From positions 647,529-711,528 of the forward strand of contig NZ_KB904328.1 of assembly GCF_000379965.1 (NCBI RefSeq): a DNA stretch of 64,000 bases, in the 5' to 3' direction. The translations under genes and the position numbers were made by a program. Below are positions 56,687-64,000 of the stretch, piece by piece (the first letter of the stretch is position 1; each line of letters opens with the position of its first letter). This DNA is from Hoylesella nanceiensis DSM 19126 = JCM 15639. Its GTDB lineage: Bacteria > Bacteroidota > Bacteroidia > Bacteroidales > Bacteroidaceae. The notes under the pieces were generated by a model. The model was given only the letters and a program-made list of their open reading frames with translations, did no database searches and had not been told where the DNA came from.

Positions 56687-58183
56687 TTATCCTTTTCTAA
56701 AATACTTTCCTATCACTGGCATGCTACTTAGGGGCAAATCGTGATATATAATGTGTGCAACGAATGCAAAGATAATGAGCGTATTCACCGTAAGGGCATA
56801 TATTTTAGGAAGATATTCATTGCTATAAGTGATGGCAATGAAGAAGATTACAGTCATAAGAACATATATTCCGATGCTTTTTAAGGGGTAATTGATAGGG
56901 TATTTCTTTTGTCCTACAAAGTAAGAGAGCGTCATTGCTGTTGCATATCCAATGAGTCCCGCCCACGCACACGCCATATAGCCATACTGAGGCACAAAGA
57001 TTACATTGATAAGAATCAGCACAAAGCAACCAATACCAGAGAAATAAGCTCCCCAAATGGTCTTATCGATCAGCTTATACCAAAAAGATAGGTTGAAATA
57101 AACGCCCATCATAATCGTTCCAGCCATAACAATAGGCACCACTTTCAATCCTTCCCAATAGTCTCTACCGATGATATGGCGCAAAATGTTGATGTAACCC
57201 ATCACCACAAGGAATGCAAGTAGGGTGAAAATGATAAAGTATTTCATTGCAACAGCATAGGTCTCACGGTTATCTTTATCGTTCCCTTTGCCAAAAACGA
57301 AGGGTTCGTAGGCATAACGGAATGCTTGTGTAATCATTGCCATAATCATTGCGATCTTACTTGCAGCGCCATAGATACCCAATTGCTGATGTGCTTGACC
57401 ACCTTTGTATAGATATGGGAAGAGAATAAAATCGGCAGTTTGATTCAATATACCTGCAATTCCAAGAATAAGGATAGGCCAACTATAGGATAACATGCGT
57501 TTAGCCAGTTCTTTATCGAATGTATATTTAAAGCCAGTTAATTCCTTATAGAAGAAGAAAGTGATGCTTGCCGTACACACAAGGTTGATATAAAAAGCAT
57601 AACCAACGCCCGTTTCAGGACTATAAACATGCTGAATAACCTCAGGATAGCTCTTATATAAATCGGGTAACACCACAAAATAGAGTAAGTTCAATGCGAT
57701 GTTGAAGGCAATGAACAAGAGTTTAAGTGCAGCAAACTTGATAGGACGCTTTTTATAACGTAGATATGCGAAAGGAATGCATTGAAAAGCGTCGATAGAA
57801 ACAGTGGCAGCCATCACCCAAACGTATGAACTATGGTCGGAATAGCCCATTACTCCCGAAAGAGGTTGTAAGAAAATAGACACCAAAACGATGAATAATA
57901 GTGAGGTAAAGCCCACCATTATGAGCGTAGAAGAATATACTTTCTGTGGATCTTCATTGGTTTTGTTGGCATATCTAAAGAAAGTTGTTTCCATTCCGTA
58001 TGTCAAAATTACCAGAAGAAGAGCAGTATAGGCATATAAGTTCGTGATAATTCCATATCCACCACTTGCTGCAGAGATATTAGAAGTGTATAAAGGAACA
58101 AGCAAATAGTTGAGAAAACGACCTAAAATACTGCTCATTCCGTAGATAGCAGTGTCCTTTGCGAGTGATTTTAAATTAGCCAT
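56687..58183 (-). CDS. Oligosaccharide flippase (MOP/Wzx-type)
   Basis: A 498-residue membrane protein with about 14 hydrophobic helices (for example SLLFIVLVSIFLQPLSGVMGY, ITFFFYKELTGF, SWPILILGIAGILNQTADFILFPYLYKGG). The N-terminus LAKDTAIYGMSSILGRFLNYLLVPLYT is a common start of polysaccharide-biosynthesis flippases. It likely moves a lipid-linked oligosaccharide or a similar precursor across the inner membrane. No sugar-synthesis cluster is adjacent; the S46 peptidase gene follows in the same direction. Confidence 0.88.
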   Translation of the reverse strand: MANLKSLAKDTAIYGMSSILGRFLNYLLVPLYTSNISAASGGYGIITNLYAYTALLLVILTYGMETTFFRYANKTNEDPQKVYSSTLIMVGFTSLLFIVLVSIFLQPLSGVMGYSDHSSYVWVMAATVSIDAFQCIPFAYLRYKKRPIKFAALKLLFIAFNIALNLLYFVVLPDLYKSYPEVIQHVYSPETGVGYAFYINLVCTASITFFFYKELTGFKYTFDKELAKRMLSYSWPILILGIAGILNQTADFILFPYLYKGGQAHQQLGIYGAASKIAMIMAMITQAFRYAYEPFVFGKGNDKDNRETYAVAMKYFIIFTLLAFLVVMGYINILRHIIGRDYWEGLKVVPIVMAGTIMMGVYFNLSFWYKLIDKTIWGAYFSGIGCFVLILINVIFVPQYGYMACAWAGLIGYATAMTLSYFVGQKKYPINYPLKSIGIYVLMTVIFFIAITYSNEYLPKIYALTVNTLIIFAFVAHIIYHDLPLSSMPVIGKYFRKG

Positions 58184-58246
58184 AAAGCTGTATTTTGATT
58201 GTATTTATTTCGCTATTACTGTGTTATGATGTGATAACAACAAATG

Positions 58247-58254
58247 CAAAGTTA
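58247..58254 (-). promoter_or_regulatory. Probable promoter (-7) of the flippase-peptidase operon
   Basis: Minus strand TAACTTTG. Leader about 58 nt. The -33 is unclear. Confidence 0.5.
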
Positions 58255-58283
58255 CGAAAAGATAAATGTATTGTGTTGCAATA

Positions 58284-59516
58284 CTATGAGAAAAAGAAGT
58301 AAGCAATGGCTATTGCAGCAATTACTCCCGCTAAATCTGCCAACAAACCGCATGCAACTGCGTGGCGAGTTTTGCGTATTCCCACACTTCCAAAGTACAC
58401 CGCTAAGATGTAAAAAGTAGTGTCTGTAGAGCCTTGGAAAATGCAACTCAATCGTCCAACGAACGAATCTGCACCATAAGTGTTCATTGCATCCACCATC
58501 ATACCACGTGCTCCGCTACCCGAAAGCGGCTTCATAATAGCCGTTGGCAATGCATCTACAAACCTTGCATCTACTCCAAGCGATGCAATCAACCATCGAA
58601 TAGAACCTATCAGCACGTCCATTGCGCCCGAAGCTCTAAACACTGCGATAGCAACCAGCATGGCAACGAGATAGGGAATGATGCGTATTGCGGTATTAAA
58701 ACCTTCTTTTGCGCCCTCGATAAAGGCGTCGTACACGTTAATTCGCTTTCTTACGCCAGCCAAAATAAAGCAGATAATGATAGACATCAGTATGATGTTG
58801 GCACTAAGTGTGCTCACCTTGTTCATTGTGTCTTTATCTAATTGACCCAACCCCCAAATCAATCCGCACACCACAGCAAGCATTCCGCCAAACGTTAGTA
58901 AGATGGTTTTGTTGAAAAGATTGATGCGTTGATAGATAGAAGTGATGATGATGCCAGCCAAAGTAGCGAAGAAAGTGGCAATAAGAATGGGTATAAAGAT
59001 GTCGGTTGGTTGCAAAGCGCCAGCCTGAACACGATAAACCATGATCGAAACAGGTATGAGTGTTAGTCCCGAAGTGTTCAAAACAAGGAACATAATCATT
59101 TCGTTGCTCGCCGTGTCTTTGTCTTTATTGAGCGTTTGTAGCTGTTCCATTGCTTTTAAACCCAATGGAGTTGCCGCATTATCGAGCCCTAACATGTTGG
59201 CAGCGATGTTCATAAAGATGCTACCTGTAGCGGGATGACCCTTAGGAATACTTGGAAATAGCTTAGAAAACACAGGACTTAAGACCCGAGACAGCATGTT
59301 AATCACACCGCCTTGCTCTCCAATTCGCATTACACCAAGCCACAACGACAAGGCACCTGTTAAACCAATGCTGATCTTAAAGGCTGCTTCTGCCGAGGCA
59401 AAAGTACTGTTCATCATGGTGGTAAACACGTCGGTGTCGCCCATAAAAATCACTTTTACCAGTCCAACAACGAACGCAATGATGAAAAAGCCAATCCAAA
59501 TATAATTTAATACCAT
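58284..59516 (-). CDS. Fused SpmA-SpmB nucleoside-recognition (gate) membrane protein
   Basis: A 410-residue membrane protein. The N-terminal half is SpmA-like (MVLNYIWIGFFIIAFVVGLVK, AFKISIGLTGALSLWLGVMRIGEQGGVI, ANMLGLDNAATPLGLKAM). The C-terminal half is SpmB-like (FIEGAKEGFNTAIRIIPYLVAMLVAIAVFRASGAMD, SGSGARGMMVDAM, GSTDTTFYILAVYFGSVGI). Both halves have gate domains. In spore formers these are two proteins; the fused form is usual in Bacteroidetes, which do not sporulate, so the role is probably transport. A clear promoter sits right before the start codon, suggesting a leaderless mRNA. Confidence 0.92.
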   Translation of the reverse strand: MVLNYIWIGFFIIAFVVGLVKVIFMGDTDVFTTMMNSTFASAEAAFKISIGLTGALSLWLGVMRIGEQGGVINMLSRVLSPVFSKLFPSIPKGHPATGSIFMNIAANMLGLDNAATPLGLKAMEQLQTLNKDKDTASNEMIMFLVLNTSGLTLIPVSIMVYRVQAGALQPTDIFIPILIATFFATLAGIIITSIYQRINLFNKTILLTFGGMLAVVCGLIWGLGQLDKDTMNKVSTLSANIILMSIIICFILAGVRKRINVYDAFIEGAKEGFNTAIRIIPYLVAMLVAIAVFRASGAMDVLIGSIRWLIASLGVDARFVDALPTAIMKPLSGSGARGMMVDAMNTYGADSFVGRLSCIFQGSTDTTFYILAVYFGSVGIRKTRHAVACGLLADLAGVIAAIAIAYFFFS

Positions 59517-59520
59517 GCAA

Positions 59521-59551
59521 CAAAGTTAGTAGAAATAGCAGATAACTCAAA
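59521..59551 (-). promoter_or_regulatory. Promoter of the SpmA-SpmB gene, almost at the start codon
   Basis: Minus strand: TTTG (59548-59551), 19-nt gap, TAACTTTG (59521-59528). Transcription should start about 5-7 nt past the element, near 59514-59516, where the start codon begins. Confidence 0.65.
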
Positions 59552-59690
59552 ATAAAACCATCTTTTTATGACCCCAACTCACTACACAAGTCTTGCAAAG
59601 CAAGAACCCTCGCCAACCCACTAAAATCCTTTTTGGTGTAGCCTACAAGGCTTTTTTCTTATATCGAGAAGGAAATAGAAGGACTAAAAT

Positions 59691-59725
59691 GCGCCATTTC
59701 ATCGAATAAAATAATGTCGATGAAA
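59691..59725. repeat. Second dispersed intergenic motif, copy 3, with hairpin
   Basis: GCGCCATTTCATCGAATAAA continues into an 8-bp stem TTTCATCG (59697-59704) with CGATGAAA (59718-59725). The same stem occurs at 39338-39364. Confidence 0.45.
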
Positions 59726-59976
59726 TCTATAAAAATGCGATTTAATCGGGGTTTATTTTAGAAAAGCGAAAGAGATGCAAAACAGATGCCAAGAACCAAC
59801 GTAGATAAAACATCTATTGAGGGTGATAAGAGGGGTTGAACTGCTAAATAATCTAAAAACAGAGTAGGAGAGAATGCGAAATAAAGGCGTACATTTTAAA
59901 TCCAAAACACTTCGTTTCTCAATAGCGAAAAATAGAGAGGTACAAAATGATAACAAAGCGAATGAAAACAAAAAGA

Positions 59977-60000
59977 ATCGATAAAATGGGCGATTTTTGC
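59977..60000. repeat. Second dispersed intergenic motif, copy 4 (inverted)
   Basis: ATCGATAAAATGGGCGATTTTT is the reverse orientation of the motif (complement reads GCCCATTTTATCGAT). It ends 11 bp before array L. Confidence 0.45.
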
Positions 60001-60011
60001 GAAAAATAGGC

Positions 60012-60099
60012 CCAAAAGCATTGTTTTTAGTGGGGAAAGTCAATTCTTTTAGAAAATAAAAATACTTCCTTTTCGATGCAATTTGATAGCTATTGTCAT
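60012..60099. repeat. 22-bp phased repeat array L (4 units plus strays)
   Basis: Units start at 60012, 60034, 60056 and 60078. Cores: AAAAGCATTGTTTTT, AAAGTCAATTCTTTT, AAAAATACTTCCTTT, AATTTGATAGCTATT. Further unit-like cores at about 60104, 60123 (AAAAGCAATCCTTTT) and 60190 (AAAAGCATTCCTTTT) are out of phase. Confidence 0.8.
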
Positions 60100-60496
60100 G
60101 CAACTAAAAAGCATTTCTTTGCAAAAGCAATCCTTTTACTCACTAATGAACCTACGCTCGTGCGTGAGAATTTGCTCTATTATTTCGCCAAAAGCATTCC
60201 TTTTGCCTCTTTTCTCATCATTCTTTACTCCAAATCCATCTTCATAATGCCTCCAAGAAACTCCCAAAACGTTCAAATTTCACCCAGAATACAACCTATG
60301 CTCAATGTTCTAAAAATGCAAGAGATGTTAAGCTTGTTGTTGATTGGCATACAGCTTGCTAATGAAATAGGCGAAACAAAAACAGAATAAACAAAGATTC
60401 AAAACTTAAAAAAACACAAAAAACACTCTATATAATAATGTATAAGTAGACTTTTTATTTATTTTGCAACCAAATTTAAAATACGATCTCATTGAT

Positions 60497-62815
60497 ATGC
60501 AACAGAATTTAGTTATCGTAGAGAGCCCCGCTAAGGCAAAAACAATAGAGAAGTTCCTTGGAAAAGAATTCAAGGTGATGTCAAGTTATGGACATATACG
60601 AGATTTAAAGAAAAAAGAAATCAGTATAGACCCAAAGACTTTAGACCCATGTTATGAGGTTCCCGAAGAAAAGAAGAAACTCGTTTCAGAGTTAAAACGA
60701 AATGTAGAACAAAGTAAAACGGTTTGGCTCGCATCCGATGAGGACCGTGAAGGAGAAGCTATTGCATGGCACTTATGCGAGGTTTTAGGCTTAGACGAAG
60801 ATAAAACCAATAGAATTGTGTTTCATGAGATAACAAAACCAGCCATACTTCATGCGATAGAGACACCTCGTCAGCTTGACATGAACTTGGTAAATGCACA
60901 ACAAGCACGTCGAGTTCTTGACCGATTGGTGGGCTTTAAGCTATCGCCTGTGTTGTGGAGAAAGGTGAAACCAGCTCTTTCAGCAGGTCGTGTGCAAAGT
61001 GTTGCCGTGCGTTTGATTGTTGAAAGAGAACGTGAAATTCAAGCATTTAAAAGCGAACCCTATTATAGAGTGAATGCTATCTTTGTGCTAAAAGATGGCG
61101 AAGGCAATGTAACAGAGCTCAAAGCAGAATTGGATAAGCGCTTTAAGAGCCACGAAGAGGCTGTTTCTTTCCTCGAAAAGAGTAAGGATTCTACCTTCCA
61201 AATCGCCTCAATTGCGAAGAAACCGCTTAAGAGAATGCCTGCACCTCCATTCACTACGTCGACACTTCAACAAGAAGCTGCACGCAAGTTGGGCTTCACT
61301 GTGTCGCAAACCATGATGGTTGCGCAACGTCTTTACGAAGGTGGACACATCACATACATGCGTACCGACAGCGTAAACCTATCTACTTTGGCAAGAGGAG
61401 CAGCGAAAGAAGAAATCGAAAAGCTATATGGTGAGTCGTATAGTCGCTCTCGTAACTACCAAACTCACGCAAAAGGTGCACAAGAAGCGCACGAAGCAAT
61501 TCGTCCAACCTATATGGATAAAACCCAAATAGATGGAACTGCACAAGAAAAGAAATTGTATGAGTTGATTTGGAAACGTACAATTGCCAGTCAAATGGCA
61601 GAGGCTCAAATCGAGAAAACAACAGTATCGGTAAGCATTAGCGGTGCAAGTGAGACCTTTACTTCTGTTGGTGAGATGATTACTTTCGACGGTTTCTTGA
61701 AGGTTTATCGTGAGTCTACCGACGATGACGATGCTAATGCAGACGAACAATCACATGTTTTGCCTGCAACTCTTAAAGAAGGCGACTTGTTAGAACGCAA
61801 AGAAATTGTCTCAACAGAACGCTTTAGCATGGCACCTTCACGCTACACAGAAGCAAGCTTGGTGCACAAAATGGAAGAATTGGGCATCGGACGCCCATCA
61901 ACATACGCTCCAACCATCAGTACTATACAACAAAGAGAGTATGTAGTGAAAGGAGATAAGCCAGGAGAAGAACGCAACTACTTGGTGGATGTCTTGAAAA
62001 ATGGCAAGATAACATCAACTACTAAGAAAGAAACAGTGGGCAACGAGAAGGGTAAACTATTACCAACTGACATCGGTTCGGTGGTGAATGACTTCTTAAC
62101 TGCTAACTTCTCAGACATCGTTGACTACAACTTTACAGCTAAAGTAGAAGGTCAATTCGACCTTATTGCTGAGGGTAAAGAGACTTGGAAGGAAATGATG
62201 AAGGCCTTTGACGATGAGTTTGAGCCTACAGTTGATAAGGTGATGAACGCTCGTTCGGAGCATAAGGCAGGCGAAAGACAATTGGGTTTAGAGCCAAATA
62301 CCAATAAACCAGTATTTGTTAAGATTGGACGTTTCGGTCCAGTTGTGCAGATTGGTAGCGCAGGAGATACCGATAAGCCTCGCTTTGCGCAAGTTCCTAC
62401 AGGCAAAAGTATTGAGACCATCACTCTTGAAGAGGCTCTTGAACTATTCAAACTACCACGAACTCTTGGTCAGTTCGAAGGCGAAGACGTTATAGTTGGT
62501 GCAGGACGTTTTGGTCCTTACATACAACATAACAAACGATATATATCTATTCCAAAGGGAGAAGATCCCATGTCGGTTACTCTCGGACATGCTGTTGCAT
62601 TGATAGAAACAAAGAGATTGCAAGAGAAACAACGTCACTTGAAAGACTTTGGAGAAGGGGTTAACCTCGAAATTCTTAACGGACGTTATGGACCTTATAT
62701 CTGTTATGAAGGAAAGAACTATCGTTTGCCCAAAAACTTACATGCAAAAGCAGCGGAATTGACCTATGGTGAGTGCATGGATGTGGTGAAAGCGTCGGCT
62801 GAAAAGAAGAAATGA
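60497..62815 (+). CDS. topA: DNA topoisomerase I
   Basis: Relaxes negative supercoils by single-strand cleavage. The 772-residue protein starts QNLVIVESPAKAKTIEKFLG (Toprim), with SYGHIRDLKKK, WLASDEDREGEAIAWHL (metal-binding acidic triad), SAGRVQSVAVRLIVERE and the active Tyr287 in ITYMRTDS. The C-terminus has Toprim_Crpt repeats (VKIGRFGPVVQIG, GRFGPYIQHNKRYISIPKG, NGRYGPYICYEGKNYRLP) in place of zinc fingers. I prefer the ATG at 60497; a TTG at 60464 would lengthen the N-terminus. Its stop overlaps aroK by 4 nt. Confidence 0.97.
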   Translation: MQQNLVIVESPAKAKTIEKFLGKEFKVMSSYGHIRDLKKKEISIDPKTLDPCYEVPEEKKKLVSELKRNVEQSKTVWLASDEDREGEAIAWHLCEVLGLDEDKTNRIVFHEITKPAILHAIETPRQLDMNLVNAQQARRVLDRLVGFKLSPVLWRKVKPALSAGRVQSVAVRLIVEREREIQAFKSEPYYRVNAIFVLKDGEGNVTELKAELDKRFKSHEEAVSFLEKSKDSTFQIASIAKKPLKRMPAPPFTTSTLQQEAARKLGFTVSQTMMVAQRLYEGGHITYMRTDSVNLSTLARGAAKEEIEKLYGESYSRSRNYQTHAKGAQEAHEAIRPTYMDKTQIDGTAQEKKLYELIWKRTIASQMAEAQIEKTTVSVSISGASETFTSVGEMITFDGFLKVYRESTDDDDANADEQSHVLPATLKEGDLLERKEIVSTERFSMAPSRYTEASLVHKMEELGIGRPSTYAPTISTIQQREYVVKGDKPGEERNYLVDVLKNGKITSTTKKETVGNEKGKLLPTDIGSVVNDFLTANFSDIVDYNFTAKVEGQFDLIAEGKETWKEMMKAFDDEFEPTVDKVMNARSEHKAGERQLGLEPNTNKPVFVKIGRFGPVVQIGSAGDTDKPRFAQVPTGKSIETITLEEALELFKLPRTLGQFEGEDVIVGAGRFGPYIQHNKRYISIPKGEDPMSVTLGHAVALIETKRLQEKQRHLKDFGEGVNLEILNGRYGPYICYEGKNYRLPKNLHAKAAELTYGECMDVVKASAEKKK

Positions 62816-63345
62816 AACGCATAATCATTATCGGTTATATGGGCGCAGGCAAGACAACTGTGGGCTATGCACTATCTAAACTCACTGGTTGGACATTCTA
62901 TGACCTCGATTGGTACATAGAGAATCGCATGCGAAAAAGCGTTAGTGAGCTCTTTGAAGAACGTGGAGAAGAAGGCTTTAGACAAATAGAAATGAACATG
63001 TTGCATGAAGTTGCTGAATTCGAAAACGTGATAATCAGCTGCGGAGGAGGCACTCCTTGCTTCTACAACAATATCGATTATATGAATGAACAAGGCGAAA
63101 CGATTTATTTAAAGGCGTCGCCTGAGGTGCTCTTTAAGCATATTAAGATGACAAGGGTGCCACGACCACTCCTTAAAGACAAATCTCCTGAAGAAGTAAA
63201 GGAATTTATTAAGGAGCAAATAGCTTATCGAGAGCCATTCTATTTAAAAGCCAAACATGTGTTCGACATCAACTTACTCGACACAAGAGAAGAGATTATC
63301 GCCTCTGCTTCTCGCCTAAAAGAAATGATTGGGTTACCAGATTAA
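62812..63345 (+). CDS. aroK: Shikimate kinase
   Basis: Phosphorylates shikimate in aromatic amino acid synthesis. The 177-residue protein has Walker A GYMGAGKTTVG, the DLDWYIENRMRKSVSELF segment, CGGGTPC, and the lid RVPRPLL. It shares an ATGA overlap with topA, so it is translated from the same mRNA. Full length. Confidence 0.96.
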   Translation: MKRIIIIGYMGAGKTTVGYALSKLTGWTFYDLDWYIENRMRKSVSELFEERGEEGFRQIEMNMLHEVAEFENVIISCGGGTPCFYNNIDYMNEQGETIYLKASPEVLFKHIKMTRVPRPLLKDKSPEEVKEFIKEQIAYREPFYLKAKHVFDINLLDTREEIIASASRLKEMIGLPD

Positions 63346-63455
63346 AAGGCTGTTTGCGTGTGGATCAATCAAAAGAATAATTCTATTTAAAAGGAAATCC
63401 ATACAAAGCATAGGATAAAACAAAGACAACGTAAAAATAAATAATAGTAAACTAA

Positions 63456-64000
63456 ATGAAGAAATGGACCATAGAGGACTCTAAAGAGCTCTATAATATA
63501 AATGGTTGGGGCGTTTCTTACTTCGGAGTTAACGAAGAAGGGAATGTTTATGTAAGTCCTTCTAAAGACCAAACACGTATTGATTTGAAAGAAGTAATGA
63601 ACGAATTAGCACTAAGAGACGTTACAACTCCAGTGTTATTGCGTTTCCCTGACATCCTAGATAATCGTATTGAGCAAACCGCAAGCTGCTTTCAAAAAGC
63701 AAAGAAGGAATATGATTATAAGGCAGAAAACTTCATTATTTATCCTATTAAGGTGAATCAAATGCAGCCAGTTGTAGAGGAAATTATCTCACATGGACGC
63801 AAATTCAACCTCGGTTTGGAAGCTGGTTCAAAGCCAGAGCTACACGCTGTGATCGCAGTTCAATGTCAAAGCGACTCTTTAATTATATGTAATGGCTACA
63901 AAGACCAAAGCTATATCGAGCTAGCTTTATTGGCTCAAAAGATGGGAAAGCGCATCTTTATCGTTATAGAAAAGCTAAATGAGCTCGAAATTATTGCCAA
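63456..64000 (+). CDS. speA: Biosynthetic arginine decarboxylase (N-terminal part, runs off window)
   Basis: The reading frame opens at ATG 63456 and continues to the right edge (181 codons visible). Translation begins MKKWTIEDSKELYNINGWG, with the PLP-binding motif YPIKVNQMQPVV (Lys99), then GRKFNLGLEAGSKPEL and CNGYKDQSYIELALLAQKMG. These match biosynthetic SpeA, which makes agmatine for polyamine synthesis. Full family length is about 630 residues, so roughly two thirds are missing because of the window edge and not from truncation. It follows aroK by 110 nt, with no clear promoter in between. Confidence 0.93.
   Translation, partial: MKKWTIEDSKELYNINGWGVSYFGVNEEGNVYVSPSKDQTRIDLKEVMNELALRDVTTPVLLRFPDILDNRIEQTASCFQKAKKEYDYKAENFIIYPIKVNQMQPVVEEIISHGRKFNLGLEAGSKPELHAVIAVQCQSDSLIICNGYKDQSYIELALLAQKMGKRIFIVIEKLNELEIIA

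Larger units (their letters stand above)
59517..60496. other. 980-bp divergent intergenic region spmAB / topA
   Basis: Holds the spmAB promoter, two copies of the second dispersed motif (59691-59725 plus, 59977-60000 minus), GCGATTTAATCGG (59737-59749) as in the terminator at 54430, a purine-rich stretch (about 59758-60000), array L (60012-60099) and a few stray units to about 60210. An open frame at 60247-60390 (47 codons) is not convincing as a gene. No clear topA promoter was found. Confidence 0.5.

Noticed and set aside
59753-60103. Minus-strand open frame of 116 codons
   Set aside because: It runs through the purine-rich tract and array L; the product is Phe/Ser-rich low-complexity sequence with no family features.
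60076-60390. Possible small gene between spmAB and topA
   Set aside because: Its first half is translated array L. The remaining 47 codons from ATG 60247 show no recognisable domain and no ribosome-binding site; I cannot exclude a small peptide.
60464-60496. TTG start giving topA eleven extra residues
   Set aside because: The ATG at 60497 gives the normal N-terminus QNLVIVESPAKAK; the extra residues match nothing in the family.

Overview
The window is typical of the Bacteroidales and most likely comes from a Prevotella-like member of the Prevotellaceae. The evidence is two SusC/SusD pairs, type IX secretion (T9SS) components PorU, PorV and PorZ plus a T9SS cargo protein, an S46 dipeptidyl-peptidase, AT-rich DNA with long gaps between transcription units, and promoters of the Bacteroidetes type (TTTG, about 20 nt, TAnnTTTG). 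Species cannot be fixed from the sequence alone. No tRNA, rRNA, CRISPR array, insertion sequence or prophage was seen, and no gene is clearly broken.

Layout. 0-8 kb: anaerobic ribonucleotide reductase nrdD (minus strand), diverging from a plus-strand cluster of a P-type Ca2+ ATPase, a HAD phosphatase, ribF and a CPBP membrane protease. 8.8-14.1 kb: a SusC (with STN domain)/SusD pair. 15-17.4 kb: a four-gene envelope operon of CsgG-like protein, small lipoprotein, DUF4810 lipoprotein and DUF799 lipoprotein. 18-25.4 kb: an operon of a secreted zinc metalloprotease and a second SusC/SusD pair, probably for protein or peptide use. 25.9-29.5 kb: a T9SS cargo protein with a structured leader, then an ArnT-like glycosyltransferase. 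29.8-33.3 kb: crcB, a thioredoxin-fold lipoprotein without its CxxC, a sugar acetyltransferase and ispF. 33.3-38.7 kb (minus): FAH-family protein, porU, porV, ispF. 39.5-47.1 kb (minus): leuS, yitT, rdgB, porZ, acyltransferase. 47.7-54.4 kb: exported beta-galactosidase, methyltransferase, PepSY membrane protein, WYL regulator. 54.5-59.5 kb (minus): oligosaccharide flippase then S46 peptidase, and a fused SpmA-SpmB protein. 60.5-64 kb: topA, aroK and the start of speA.

How the genes fit together. The envelope dominates. SusC/SusD pairs, the secreted protease and DPP7-like peptidase suggest growth on peptides and glycans. PorU and PorV process and carry T9SS cargo, PorZ supports delivery of the sugar anchor, and the flippase and ArnT-like enzyme act on lipid-linked sugars or lipid A. 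Housekeeping genes are interleaved with these, notably porV-ispF and leuS-yitT-rdgB-porZ.

The most unusual feature is non-coding. Eleven intergenic gaps each carry an 88-bp block of four units, each 22 bp long. Every unit holds a degenerate 15-bp quasi-palindrome, AAAAGCATTGCTTTT, repeated every two helical turns. A twelfth gap carries a decayed version. The blocks avoid genes, often follow an intrinsic terminator, and five of them share an identical 17-mer. I do not recognise this as a described element. A second motif (GCCCATTTTATCGATAAAA-like) recurs beside some of the arrays.
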